Source: Acridotheres tristis | Taxonomy: Eukaryota; Chordata; Aves; Passeriformes; Sturnidae | Assembly: GCA_037013685.1 (NCBI GenBank) | Contig: CM072899.1 | Span: 1,233,479 to 1,297,478, forward strand | Direction: 5' to 3' | Length of the DNA: 64,000 nt | In this document: positions 1-12,985 of the stretch, one piece after another | Layout: every line of letters starts with the position of its first letter | How positions within the stretch are numbered: position 1 is the stretch's first letter | Program-made: the position numbers and the translations under genes | The notes under the pieces: generated by a model | Seen by the model: only the letters and a program-made list of their open reading frames with translations | Told to the model about the DNA's origin: nothing | Database searches by the model: none

Positions 1-2387
1 TTGTTGCACATAATCCATCACAGTTTCCAGTGGTAACAGCACATTAAACACATCCTCAGCCATGAAATTCCACAGCTTTGGCACAGAGGGAGCTGCTTCA
101 GCACCCCAGCAGCAGCTTTGTGTCCTCACAGGTGCTCCACAAGCCCCACTGTCCAGCATGCATGGATCTGCCCTGGGATGTGGGAGCAGCTGGAGGATTC
201 CCTGCCTTGCATGGCCACAAATACAGCCTAGAAAATAAATAAGAAAAATAAGAAATAAGAAACCTTCCCACTGCAATCAAGGTTTGCTCTCAGCTGTGGC
301 ACTTCCCTGTGCTGTCTCAATGCAGAGCAATTGCTCCAGGCAATCCCAGCAATTAAAGGAGGCTCAAATCCCATCCCGGATCTCCCAGATCGAACTGGAA
401 TGTGCATCCCAAAGCAGGATGGGGCAGCACAGGGGGCTGTGGGACAGAACTGCTTCTCCCTTGATCTCGGGGGCACACAGGGCTGGGCAGGTGAGGAGGA
501 GGGGGCTGGGGGTCACTGTGCCTCTGTCCCCACACTGGGATTGTCACCAAGGCCAGGGGATGCTCTCAGCTCCAGCCCCTCCATTGCTGCAGCATCCCAC
601 AGCTGGGAAAGCACCAGAGAGCCCAGAAAGGGTTTTTTTCCTTCAGATAATGCACAGAAGAAGGTCAATGGCTTTATCTCTCACCGTGCTGATTCTTCCT
701 CTGATAATGCTTCTTTTTTAATACTTCTTCAAATATTGGAGTTGCCCGTTTTGCATCCTTCCTGACCCGGGGCACTGCTCATGCAGCAGCTCCTCCTCTG
801 CCCTAATGCTGCTCCCATCTCTGAGAGAATTTATCCTGGTGAAAGGATTAACCTGGGAGAGAGGTTTAAAATACCCCGGGCTCCTACACATCTGCTTCAT
901 TTTCCATAGGGTTTCGTTGCCCTTCAACAGGAGGAGTCAAACCCACAGAAATTCCCGAGGGACAGGCAATAAAAGAGCAGGGATGGGAAGGGGGTTGTAC
1001 AAAAACCCCACAGAACAGCTCCAGCATTGCCAGGGAAAAGAGAAGGGTTGGTCACTGCAGACAAATAAGATTAGCACAGCAAGACACTGGATGATTAAAA
1101 CACTTGTCCTTATGCAAAATTCAGCAGATATTCCCAAATGTCCGTGGCAGACAAATTGCACCATCTGGTCAGTGAGATAAAGTCTTTAAACAAGAACTTT
1201 GCAGGCCGAAGGTTCTCAGCTGTGAGAACAGGTCATGCTGGTGCCTGTGATTTGCCAAATCCAGGGCAATCCACTCTTCCTCCTCTCTCCCACTTCACTG
1301 CAACATTAAAAACCACATATGGTGCATTCCCAAAGTGACATTGTCCACAAAATAAAGGGCCTGATCTCAACTCTCTCTTTTTTCACAGTGACAATTCCCT
1401 ATTTTGTCTGATTCTTAAATGCCAACAATATTGCTAAAACACCATTTTTCCTGTTAGGAAGCTAACTAATTAATAAATACATTTTTATATAAGCTAATGA
1501 ATAAATATGGTCTATCCTAATATATTTACCACATGTTCAGCAGGGTCTGAAGCCCTTTGAGCAGGACCTGTGTAACCACACAGGAGCCCAGGAGCCACAG
1601 GGAGCCCCAAAAAACCCAATAAATGAGCATTTCAGGCAAAGGCAGGGGCAATTCCTCCATTTATCTCAGCCCAGCTGGACCAGCCCTCGATGCTGAACCC
1701 ACATCAAACCTCCCCACATCAAACAGCTGTAAATTGGCCATTATTGCCATTATTCTGGCACGTCCCAAAAGTCAGGTCATTAGTGCACAGCGTGGAGCCT
1801 TTCCCGAGGCTGCCAAGGCCAGGGCACCTGGAGACAGCTCAGAAGTGGCAAAACGTGCAAAATGCACTGTGAGGAGAGAGGAGCTGGCATTCCATAATGA
1901 CCTCAGTGCCTGGGCACCAGGAGCACGGCAAGGAAAAGCACAGGGGGAAGATCTGCAGTGCCAGTGTGAGTTCAGAAACCTCAGAGCCTTAATTACTGTT
2001 TTATACATTGTGCTAATTTCCCTGATTGTGCTGTGAAATCAAAACACGTAATGAAGACCTTTCTCCCCTCTAATAAAAGCTGTCAAAGTCGATAAATATT
2101 CATCCCCATCTGCCCCTCTGGATGAAGGGAGAATTAATTGATAATTTTCCGAGCTCTGTAACCTCCTGCCCGCCGCTGTGTTCACTGAGGGCTTTGTGTG
2201 GAGTCTGCCTTCCTGAAATCCTGCGAACACAAGTTTAAAAGTCAGACAGGCGTGGTGCACGGAATCAAATCTGTGTTCTGGGAGGCACCACATGGCAGAG
2301 TGGCCATCTGCTCCTCAGGAGCTGCTGGCAGGTGAGCTGAGAGCTGTGTCCATCAGGACACCTGCCCAGAGCCTGCTCCCCTCCTCT
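1..2387. other. Intergenic, no gene seen
   Basis: Mixed unique sequence. An AT-rich, TAAT-containing stretch at 1,380-1,545 and another at 1,985-2,170 look unlike the repeats and could be conserved non-coding DNA. Open frames here are short and unrelated to known proteins. Confidence 0.6.
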
Positions 2388-2935
2388 TGTTACCGTATGG
2401 ACTAGAAATCCTGAATATTAAAATATAAAGTGTATAATAGTAGTAGTAATGCTAAGGCTTGGAGACTGCAGTTTCCAGAGTAGGCCCTGGGAAACCAACT
2501 TAGGAATGTGCTGTGCTGAGAAAACAATTAGCAGAGAATGCAGAACTGCTAGTGATAAGGTTGAAGTATAATCATAAATAAAGTACTGGTGGTGGGTAGT
2601 GGCAGAAGGGAGAGATTAAGGGGGAGAACACTATAGTCCTAGGGTAAGCAACCTTGAAGGATTTATGATGTAAAATGTTATCTACAAAGTGAATGTATCT
2701 ATATTGTTTAGAAGAATATGTACCTCTGCACGAAAACCGTTTGTAAAAAGGGTATAAAAACCCTCTGAAAAAGGGAACCAGTGGGATCCTGACTTTGGAC
2801 GCGAGTCCGCAGGTCCCCGGGCCCCGAATAAAGCACCGCATAAACTGACACTCTGTTAGTTTGTGTTTTACTTGGGGTTTCGGGCAGCACTCTGAGTAAG
2901 TTACTACAGGTCGGAGCCCCCCTGAGCCCCACACT
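2388..2935 (+). mobile_element. Solo LTR of an endogenous retrovirus
   Basis: The region has the layout of an LTR on the plus strand. An AT-rich U3 is followed by a TATA box (TATAAAA at 2753-2759), then AATAAA at 2827-2832, then a GT-rich tail (TTAGTTTGTGTTTTAC). A TGT possible left edge is at 2388. The right edge and target duplication are not clear. No gag, pol or env frame follows. Confidence 0.6.
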
Positions 2936-2939
2936 GCAT

Positions 2940-5160
2940 TTGTCACCCTGGTGGGGGATGAAGGGGAGCTCAGAGGGTGATGGACAGGCTGAGCTGCCTC
3001 AGGAAATGTGGGTGGCCTCTCTTTTTGTGCCGTTCCTGCGGATTTAGGGCGCAGAGCAGGGGATGTTTGGGGAGGGATTTGGGCACAGAGGAGAGGCTGC
3101 AGGTGCCGCTCGTGGGAGGATGCCAGGACATTTCAAAATTCATTTGCAGTGCAAATCGAACTCCTGTGTGTCACACGGAATGCTGCAATGGAAACGTGCC
3201 CCCCGTGCTGGGGATGAGAGGGAATAATCACAAAGGTAAATGCCACTTAGGGATTTTATCTCCTGACATTTGCAGAAGCTCGCTCTGCCTGCAGCTCGCC
3301 CGGCCCAGGGCAGCCCTGGCTGGCTGTTCTGCATATCCAAACTGCTGCAACCTTCCAGGAATTCGGGGAAATGGAGATGGGGGAGCGCTGAGGATGAGCA
3401 AACATGAATGGAGCACAGGACAGAGCCCAGGGAGGGAGGAGGAGGAGGAGGGGCAGATCCCAATCCCACGTTTCCAAAGGTGTCCCCGGATCACATCCCT
3501 GCCAAGCCCTGCTGGAAACCAGCTCTGGGACTGGGGGCATGGCAGTCAGCACTGAGCAGGATAATCAGTGCAAAGCCCAGGAGCAAAAACTCCATCTCGA
3601 GCCCAACTTTGCAACCAGAACACGCTGGAAAAAGTCAGGAGTGTCAGGTTTATGAAAGCAGTGGTGTGGGGGATATATACATATTTTATATCTATATATT
3701 CTCACACCTATAGATCTCCAGAAAAGGGAAATCCATCTCATTCAGAACCAGATGCTGGACATAAATTTATTAAGATGAACGAAGCTACTTCATTCCCCTT
3801 TAGAGCCTGGAGGTTGAAAATTCAGGCAATATTGCCTCTCTCTGGCATCAGAGCACTCCATTTCTCCCCGGAGTTCTCAACAATAACTCATGTCTCTGCA
3901 TGGCATTGATCAGCCAGTCTTTGAGATCCTATTCTTTTTTGTCTATGTCTTTTCTTGCACTCAGCTCCTAAGGCCACAGGGAAGAAAGGTTTCTGGCAGG
4001 AAAGATAAAAACTATTTATTGTACTGACCTTTTTGATTAATGGGTGGAGTTAGGTGTGAAATCATTTTTATCAGGTGAACATAATGACTTGCAGGACAAC
4101 AAAAAGGGCATTTCCATTTTTTATCAAAACCTTCAGTGAGAGCACAATCCCCCAAGGTGAACTCTGGGGACAGCCCGAGTAGCCAGGAGTGAATAAATAT
4201 CTTATAACTTTGGTATTAGCTGAGAATTGGCTCATGAATCAGCCGGGATCATTTGAAGGAGCTGGGCACTCCCTGCCCTGCAGGAGCTGTGCTCAGAGCA
4301 GATGGAGGCAAACCCGGACACTCTGGATTTTCTAAATAACTCTGCTATCAACTCTGCCTCCACTGGGCTTCCTGGTCTGAAATCATCCACTTGAGCCTAA
4401 TTAAGTAGACATTAATGAGATCAGACTGTCTGACTGTGTGTTAGTCTCCCAAAATATGATAGAGCCATTCCGTTTTCTGCAGGAAATCTGTCTGCCCAAT
4501 GTTTATCAGCAACACAAATCCCAGCAAAACCATGGAACTGCTTCCTTGGGCCCTGTGACCCCGGTGCTGGACTCGGGATATTCTGTGATTCCATGGAAAC
4601 CAAATGAAACCTGTACACACTCAGTTATCCCAGGCAGCTAGCAATACACATGAAATCCTGGATACATTTAAAAAAAGACATTTTGGATCACTGGTTGAAT
4701 TAATGAGCCCTTAAAACTTGTTCAGAATTAACCCTCCTGACCCAAGCCCCACCTGATGGGGTTTGAGCTGTGTTTACCCAGGCACTGAATTCTCCCAGAC
4801 ACTGGAAAACTCTGTCTGACACTTAATCACCTTCCACTTCCTTGCACCGTGATTATACCAACTGAAATGCACACACCTGCATGTTCAAGGCTATATAAAA
4901 GTGAAAATATTTCAAGGCAAAACGGCTTTTTAAATAATACTTTTTAAGCACAGCACGGCTCAGATTCCAGGCTGCAGTAACAAAGCAAGGATGGTTTTTT
5001 TGGCAAAGGGCTGTAAAGGGCAGCCTGTCAGAGCGAGTTTTGTTATCTTTGCACCCCCAGCCTTCTCCAGAAGGATGAGGGAGATGTGAAAAGGATGAGA
5101 TGATGTGGAAAGCTGATATAGAACAAGGGCTCCTTGGGTGGTCTGCAGACAGAGAGGGTG
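2940..5160. other. Intergenic, no gene seen
   Basis: Unique-looking sequence with an AT-rich patch at about 3,670-3,710. No repeats or gene motifs were recognised. Confidence 0.6.
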
Positions 5161-5167
5161 GGAAATG

Positions 5168-5595
5168 TCCACAGAGGGTTTGGAGCATCCCTGGGGAAGT
5201 TTGGAGCATCCTTGGAGGGTTTGGAGCATCCCTGGGGGGTTTGGAGCATCCCTGAGGGGTTTGGAGCATCCCTGGGGGGTTTGGAGCATCCCTTGAGGGG
5301 TTTGGAGCATCCCTTGAGGGGTTTGGAGCATCCTTGGAGGGTTTGGAGCATCCCTGGGGGGTTTGGAGCATCCCTGAGGTGTTTGGAGCATCCCTGAGGG
5401 GGGTTGGAGCATCCCTTGAGGGGTTTGGAGCATCCCTGGGGGTTTGGAGGATCCCTGGGGGAGTTTGGAGCATCCTTGGAGGTTTTGGAGCATCCCTGGG
5501 GGGTTTGGAACATCCCTGGGGGAGTTTGGAGCATCCCTGGGGGTTTGGAGCATCCCTGGGAGTTTGGGGCATCCCTGGGGGGTTTGGTTCTCCCC
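5168..5595. repeat. Minisatellite, about 20-21 bp unit, about 20 copies
   Basis: The unit is GTTTGGAGCATCCCTGGGGG with variants (TTGGAGG, TTGAGGG, TGAGGT). Length changes sit mostly in the G run. It is stop-poor on both strands, giving spurious open frames. Confidence 0.95.
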
Positions 5596-6109
5596 AGGGG
5601 TGCAGGGATGGAGCTGCCTCCTGCACTCTGAGCGTTTCCAAGTCTCGCCCACTCAAGGGCATCATTATGGTGACTTTGGAACTCATTCCTCCCTGCCTGT
5701 CTCCGTGCATAATTTCAAATAAGCCTCCCAGGCAACCAGCAAGGAGAGCTCCACGGAAAGCAGTGGCAGCCTTTGAAGTTGGAGTCTCTGTTCTGTTTCC
5801 AGACAGATTTTGATTTAATGATAGATGCCTGCCCTGCCAGGGAAGAAATTTCGTAATGAATCAAGTCATGTGGGTATAAATAGAACCCAGCTGCAGTGTG
5901 GAGCAGAGGACAGGCTGGACTTTGAGTCGAGCCTAGCTGGGCTCAGCCATCCCTCAGGCTTTGCCCTGGGGTAGAAGCCTGATTTGGGCTCATTTGCTGT
6001 GGGACACACATTGAGAAAGGAAGAAAATTACAGCCTGGAAAATATTCCAGGCTGGAGCTTCTCAGCTCTGTTCCCAGCCCATGAGCTGCTCCAGCTCAAG
6101 GCCAGGGAG

Positions 6110-6335
6110 AATTTCTCCCAGGGTGATAATTTGGTCACAATAAAAAGGAATTAATACCAAGATAGAAGCCCTGTTGTGGTGTGTGCCCAGGCCCTGGCCA
6201 TGGGGTGTCTTCTCTCTGAACCAATCACCTTTTCTCTGCTCTGGGAGTTGCAGTCCTGCTATAAAACCAAGTGTGTTTCTGAATAAACTTGGCTCTTTCT
6301 TCCTGCCATGACAGACGCCCATGGAGCTGTGCATC
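6110..6335 (+). mobile_element. LTR fragment (probable)
   Basis: TATAAAA at 6260-6266 is followed at short range by AATAAA at 6282-6287 and a T/C-rich tail. This resembles the 3' half of a short avian ERV LTR. The boundaries are approximate and no internal retroviral sequence is seen. Confidence 0.4.
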
Positions 6336-6582
6336 TTATTTCTGCTGCACTTAAAGGGTTAAAACCCCTTCCCACGGCTACAGTTTCCCGTGGCTGTGAG
6401 GGTGGCAAAGGCAGCAATGACCCGGGCACAGCTGGCAGCCAAAATATTGGTGTGAGCTGTGACAGGAGCAGGGCAGTGCCAGGAGCTCCGACTTCCACAG
6501 GGTTTATTCCTCAACAAGGGATGCCCATCCCAGTTTTCCAGAGGGTGAGATACCGACATCTTATCAGCAAATTATTGAAAGG

Positions 6583-6642
6583 CTTCAGAATCCCAGGACG
6601 GCTTGGGTTGGAAGGGCCATTCAAGCCTATCCAATATAATCT
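6583..6642 (-). mobile_element. CR1 LINE 3' end fragment
   Basis: CAGAATCCCAGGACGG and GGGTTGGAAGGGCCATT are the reverse complement of the CR1 3' terminal sequence. Only about 60 bp are recognisable. Confidence 0.55.
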
Positions 6643-7539
6643 CAGAGATTATGTACTGTTATCTGGTTGTTATAAGTTACTTTTTATTGCTGCTTCAGTA
6701 ACTATAAATTCCAGTTGGTGACATCAATTATATCAACACAGCAACCACAATTTACTCATTATCGTTTAATCAGCACCTAAACAACCCAGTTAAGACATAA
6801 ATACATTTCTTACCCCGAATCGAGAAGTGCTTGTTTTTTGCCTCTCCCTGGGCATTCAGTGACGTTATTAATATTATATATATTAATATATCATTAAAAT
6901 ACATAAAATTTAATAAAAATATATCAACTTAGATATATATATAATATATATTAATAGTACAGCAGAGGCACCGTCTCACACGAATTTAAAACACTCCGAG
7001 TAATCAAAGATTTCACCTTTCCAAAGGCATTTTGCTGCTTCCCCCAGGCGGATCCCGACAAAAAAAGGGTTAAAAGGGCGGTGAGCGGCCACCGATGGCT
7101 TCCACTGAGGATTTGGGCTTTGCCCGTGGTAAGATCTGTACTAGAGCCGCCTTTCCCTTCGCCTTCTAGGGGACAGTTTAGGACGATTGTTGGTTTAAAA
7201 GGACAATTGTGAAGAAAACAAAAAGCGCTGGTGGAAACCGCAATGACCAAACCCCAAAATGACCAAAGCCAGGTTTAGCCAAGCCTCGGGGTTTTCACAT
7301 CTGTCATTAATTCTTCTGCTCCTCGCAGCTTCCCCCTGCCCCGGGGCAGCACCGGGGTTTGTGATTTTTATAAAAAGCGCTTTAGCAGCGGTGACACCTC
7401 CGGATCTGCCTCCGGAGCCGGGTTGGAATTGCAGGATCCGGAGGGAAGGGCTGGTGCTGCGCTCTGAGTTCACAGCATCGTCCCGAAAGCACCGCGCTCC
7501 TTTCCCAGGCACACACACTCCCCACTCCGTAAAATCCAC

Positions 7540-8112
7540 ATCTCACCCAAAGAGATCCAGAAAAACCAGATGGAGAGATCCATAAAATCCACATCTCACC
7601 CAAAGAGAGATCCATAAAACCAAATTGAGAGATCCGTAAAAACCGGATCTCACCCAAAGAGAGATCCATAAAAAACAGATCCCACCCAAAGAGAGATCCA
7701 GAAAAACCAGATGGAGAGATCCATAAAAAACAGATATCACCCAGAGAGAGATCCATAAAAACCAGATCCCACCCAGAGAGATCCATAAAAACCGGATCTC
7801 ACCCAAAGAGAGATCCATAAAAAACAGATCCCACCCAAAGAGAGATCCATAAAACCAAATGGAGGGATCCATAAAAACCAGATCTCACCTGGAGAGAGAT
7901 CCATAAAAACCAAATGAATAGATCCATAAAAACCACATCTCACCCAAAGAGAGATCCATAGAAACCAGATTTCCCCAGGAGAGAGATCCATAAAATCCAG
8001 ATCTCATCCAGAGAGATCCATAAAAACCAGATCTCATCTAAAGAGATCCATAAAAACCAAATGGAGAGATCCATAAAATCCAGATCTCACCCAGAGAGAT
8101 CCATAAAATCCA
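7540..8112. repeat. Minisatellite with two mixed units (about 32 and 22 bp)
   Basis: A longer unit (GAGATCCATAAAAACC followed by AGATCTCACCCAAA) alternates irregularly with a shorter one (GAGATCCATAAAACCAAATG). About 20 copies are present. Confidence 0.95.
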
Positions 8113-8544
8113 GATGTCACCCGGATCAGGGTGGCCAGAGCCCAGGCAGCCCCTGGGGACCTTTCCCTGTTTTCCTGTTTGTTCCCATCACAGTGCTGGT
8201 TTCTGCAGGGGGATGGAGCAGCTCCTCACTGCAATCCCAAAAAGATCCTTGAACAAATTTTGGGGGAAATGCCACCAGGAGCTGAGAGCTGCATGCAGGC
8301 ACCCACCAGCTGGGGAGGAAACTCCTCTCCCAGTTCCCCCGTGAAAGGAATGAGGGATTTGTCTTTCCAAACCAGCTCTGGGTCTGCTGGGGGATAAAAC
8401 CAGCACTGAGAGATAAAAGAAACAATGGGAAGGATTCCACTGATTGATGGATGGATGGAAAAAAAAGATATTTGTCTTTACAAACAAACTGTAGGTTTGC
8501 TGAGAAATGGAATTGGATATTGACAGGTGAAAGAAGCAATGGGG

Positions 8545-8850
8545 AAAAAACATGAATTGTATAAGAATTAAAAATGCAAAGGAGGGTTGTACATCAGAGG
8601 GGAATCTCAGGTGTCAGGGGGTTGGGAAGTCTGTGCCTCTCAGGTACCTCAGCAATGGGGAAAGAGAGAGGGAAATGTGGATGGGAAATTGGGATAAAAG
8701 GGAGGCTGAGTCCTCCAAAAATCTGAGAGACCCCAGGGGAAAGCCCCATGGCCTCTGCCTTTATCCAATAAAGTGAAAGGACTCCTCTGTCTCCTTTTTG
8801 GACACGAACCTCTGGAATTTGTGGATTCATTTTCCTGACTCCCTCTTCTC
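8545..8850 (+). mobile_element. LTR, copy 1 of a family shared with 18.7 kb
   Basis: GGGATAAAAG is followed by AATAAA (8768-8773), a CTCCT-rich stretch and TTTGTGGATT. The same order recurs at 18.70-18.80 kb, showing a shared repeat family. The 5' edge is uncertain. Confidence 0.5.
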
Positions 8851-9711
8851 CTCACCCTCAGCTATGTGCAGCTGTAATTCCATCTGAAGCAGTGGAAAAT
8901 TCACTTCTTTTCTCTTCCAAGATACATCTTCAGTTCATGCTGATATTCATCTTAAACACCAGCAGCGAGATGAACCCACCATGACTTTCATTTCTCAGAG
9001 ACGACATCCCTGTCAGCACTGGAGAGCCTAAGTGCTCTTCCTTTCACACCTATTAGGTTGGAACAAGCCTTAAAAGCATAAATAACCTTCCCCACAACAT
9101 AATGAAAGACCTTATTACAGCCTGGGATTAATTTTTTCTAATCTATTTACAAGCAAAAAGGTCGAACTCAAATTTGACAGTGAGGAAGGGAGGCAGGATT
9201 CATTATCTCCAGAAAGAGTTGAGAAAATGGATGAGCATAAACAGAAGATAGTTTTGGAGCTTGAATCCATGTCCTGGCCTCTAATTAAAAATTACCCAGC
9301 AAGGCACTGCCTCACAAACACCATTAGCTACAGGAAAAATGAAATTCCTAATTACTGAGCAAAAATTTTTTTTTTTTTAAAAAGCCATTTTTACTGTTCA
9401 ACCCCACGTTCCATTCCTTTTCCTTCTCCGTGTACAAGCTCTGCTTTATCCCTTTTTTTTTTTAACCAAAGGATCGGCAGGACATGGCCACACACGGAGC
9501 ACTGATGTTTTCCATTAGGCTGCCCTCACGAACCTCACCCTGCTGCCCACGGATCTCATCCCGTCCCCCCCTGGCTGCAGCTGTGGCTGAGAGGCAAAGC
9601 TGGGCTGAGGATGTTCCTTCCTCAGCTCTGGAGAACAGCCCTGACACGGCTGGAGTGGCCAGAACTGGGGGAGAAAAGGCGACAATTCCTCCAATTCCAG
9701 TCGTGTTTTAG

Positions 9712-10160
9712 CTGGATGATGAAGAACTGGGGCAGAACCAGTCTGGATGGTGAGAAATTGGGGCAGAACCAGCCTGGATGGTGAGAAATTGGGGCAGAAC
9801 CAGCCTGGGTGATGAGGAATTGGGGCAGAACCAGCCTGGATGGTGAGGAACTGGGGCAGAACCAGCCTGGATGGTGAGAAATTGGGGCAGAACCAATCTG
9901 GATTATGAGGAATTGGGGCAGAACCAGCCTGGGTGATGAGGAGCTGGGGCAGAACCAGCCTGGATGGTGAGGAACTGGGGCAGAACCAGCCTGGGTGATG
10001 AGGAACTGGGGCAGAACCAGCCTGGATGGTGAGGAACTGGGGCAGAACCAGCCTGGATGGTGAAGAACTGGGGCAGAACCAGCCTGGATGGTGAAGAACT
10101 GGGGCAGAACCAGCCTGGATGGTGAAGAACTGGGGCAGAACCAGCCCGGGTGATGAGGAA
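9712..10160. repeat. Minisatellite, 31-bp unit, about 14 copies
   Basis: The unit contains AGCCTGGATGGTGAAGAACT followed by GGGGCAGAACC. Two main variants differ at GGATGGTG versus GGGTGATG. The last three copies are nearly identical. Confidence 0.95.
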
Positions 10161-10169
10161 TCCCCGAGA

Positions 10170-12100
10170 TGGGCACAGAGGGGATTGCACCCACGCTGCC
10201 TTGGGTGAGTACCCACACCAGGCGCTTGTGGCCGCTCAGATGTCACCGCAGGGATTTTGGGAAGGGCTGGGCTCTGCCTCCTCAGGCTCTGCCGTTCCTG
10301 AGGCTGTGCCTCCCTCTCCAGGCAGCCAGGAGCTGGCACTGCTGCTGGTTTTTTTTTCATCCAACCCAATTTCTTTCCCGCTATCCCATCTAACCCTGCC
10401 CTTTGTCGGTTTGAGTCCATTCCCCCTTGTCCTCTCGCTGCCCTTGTAATTATTTGCTCTAATAATTTCAGTACTTGTATTATTTGCGTTGATGCTCCTT
10501 GAGTAGCTGCCCGCACTCCCCGGGCATCAGAGGAGTCAGCGGCCAGGGATAATTTGTATTTATTCCATGTGTTAGCTGTATTTGTACGTGTTTATTGCAT
10601 TGAAGTGCGCAGTGAATTTATTTATTTAACTCCGTGAAAAGAGTGCCAGGAGGTTTTTCAGTTTGTTTCCATCTTCACCCGCTGTAAATAAACCCAAGCT
10701 CGTTAAGAGCGGCGCTTCCACTCGTGCTGGAGCTGGTGCTGCCAGCCCGGGCACGATCTCATTCCTGCCACAAGAACCGCGTGGAATTACGGTGCTTAAC
10801 AAAGCAAGAAATCACTGGAGATGGGCAACAGCATCCTGGAGCCAGCCCAAAACACCGCTCTGTGCAATTCCTTCTAGGAAAAAAAAAAAAATGCAAATGC
10901 CATTATTTTTTATGGGGTGTTGCTTACCAGAGCCAGGCTGAGGGATGTGAGCACTTTTATCTCAGCTGCGTCCTGAGGAACCTGGGGAATCAAATTCGGA
11001 TCAACCACTCGTTTTTTTCTGTTTTTTGTAATGCAAAGAGCGGAGGTTTCGTGCGCGATGGGCGCTTATTCCCCCAAAATCCAAGTGCCTGGGGAGAGAG
11101 ACGAGGAGTTCAGAGCTTCAGTGCTCTGGCAGAAAGGCTGGAGTTTATTCTAAATGGCTCTTGAGATTCCTGAACGCGAAAGAAAGGAGGATTAAAGAAA
11201 AAAAAAAATCGAGAAAAAAGGGAAGCCAGCATTCACGAGGAGTTTTAAACAGGATTATTGACACCCCCTGAATTGAACAGGTTTCCTGCCCGGGGCAGGG
11301 AAGGAAAGGGAGGTGGAAAAGCTTTTCTGCGGCTCAGGGGGGTGGCAGGAATCGGAGCAGATTTTCGGTACAATCTGGTTTTTTATGAGCCCGGGGATGG
11401 TAAAGGGATTGCGGAGCCGCAGAGCCAAATTTCGGGAATTTCCTACAGAAACCGCGCTTTTAAAACTTCATCCCTGCTGTGGGCTTAATCAAGGGATAAT
11501 TAGGATTTAGTGAAGCCTGCAACCTTTGTGCTCTCCATGAAAGGGAGGAGATGAGAGCCTGCACAGCTTGCAGCCCCTGGCCTTTTATTTTTGTTCCCAC
11601 CTTGTTGTGGTTCCCAATCAGGCTCCAGAGGGAGGATCCCTTCCCAGAGCGCTGGAAAACTTCAGCAGATTTCCCCCCATTCTCATTTTTTTCACGAACA
11701 GAATTATCAGTGGATGAGTCTCAGCAGCTATTTGGAAGCATCTTCAAAAAAATCGCTTTTAAATAAGGTTTATAAAGCCCTTATAAAACTCCTTTTCCAA
11801 AATCCGGGCCTCTGCTTCTGAAAACAAATCTGGAATAGCCTGTTATCACTATTTATGTCTTCATTTTTTGACTTCACAGCTCATTTTTCGACACTCACCG
11901 GGTGTTTAAACAATTTGGCCGTGTCCTCTGGATAATTATAACGAGCTACAACCTCCCAAAAAAAAAAAAAAACAAAAAACAGAAAATGTGATTCTGCTCG
12001 TGCTGACTTAATCTGGCTACAGCATTCATCCCGTCCCTTGGGAATACTTACAAGATGTAGAGGATTTTTTTGCCAGAACAGGGGGGAAAGGGAAGAAGCA
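10170..12100. other. Intergenic, no gene seen
   Basis: Unique sequence with an AT-rich, possibly conserved stretch at 10,440-10,640 and several poly-A or poly-T runs. Open frames lack splice support or family motifs. Confidence 0.6.
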
Positions 12101-12104
12101 GCCT

Positions 12105-12152
12105 GTTGTCACTGTTGGTTGTCACTGTTGGTTGTCACTGTTGGTTGTCACC
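12105..12152. repeat. Short tandem repeat, 13-bp unit, about 4 copies
   Basis: GTTGGTTGTCACT is repeated without variation. Confidence 0.9.
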
Positions 12153-12689
12153 GTGCCACCCTTTGTGTGCCGGGCACCCAGAGCCTGGGGAAAAGCCCCT
12201 GCAAGGTGTAGCAGCAACACATCTGCCATTTATTGCCGATTAATTCAGTGTAAAGATCCTCTGGGGCTTGCAGATACGGGATGGAAAGTGGCTGTAAATG
12301 TGAATTCTTGGATTTTGGAGAAGCTGAGCTCCCTGTACAAGGTGCTGCTCAGGGCAGGGCTGGATTTGCCCTGGGGTTTGTGTGGGATCCGTGTGGAGCT
12401 GGGATTGCTCCCTCCCCTCGGCACAGCCTGGAGAGCTGAGCTCTGCCTCCCAGAACAAAAAACAAACCCTAAATCTCCTCCTGGCTGGCTGTGCTGTGGG
12501 AATGGCGCTTTGGAAGCACCAGAGGCAGCGTCACCATCCCAGCCAGGGATGGGATTCCAGCAGAGCTGTGGGAATTCATCAAACCCAGCAGGGAATTCAT
12601 CCAACCATCACTCAGCTTAGAAGAAGAAATGGCCCAGCAGGGTCTCCTCCTCCCAGGGTGAGCTGGACTCGAGATTTTCCTGAATGATG

Positions 12690-12985
12690 GGAAGGGATTT
12701 GGGGAATGGCCAGGACAAGGGGAAATGGCTTCAAACTGCCAGAGGGTTGGTTTAGATGGGATTTTGGGCAGGAATTGTCCCCTGGGAGGGTGGGCAGGGC
12801 TGGCACAGGGTGCCCAGAGCAGCTGTGGCTGCCCCTGGATCCCTGGCAGTGTCCCAGGCCAGGTTGGACATTGGGGTTTGGGACAGTGGGAGGTGTCCCT
12901 GCCGTGGCAGGGGTGGCACTGGGTGGGATTTAAGGTCCTTCCAAGCCAAACCCTTCTGGGATTTTGTGATTTCCCACAGTGCCAT
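12690..12985 (+). mobile_element. CR1 LINE 3' end
   Basis: The sequence runs from the GGGCAGGAATT-type region through GGCTGCCCCTGGATCCCTGG to GGTCCTTCCAAGCCAAACC and TTCTGGGATTTTGTGATTT, the standard CR1 3' end. Confidence 0.8.

Noticed and set aside
4853..5710. Minus-strand open frame of 285 codons rich in PQGCSKPPRDAPNP repeats
   Set aside because: It is a translation of the 20-bp minisatellite with short unrelated flanks and no splice or domain support.
9515..10516. Minus-strand open frame of 333 codons with LVLPQFLTIQAGSAP repeats
   Set aside because: It comes from the 31-bp minisatellite. Other frames are equally open and no homology is recognised.
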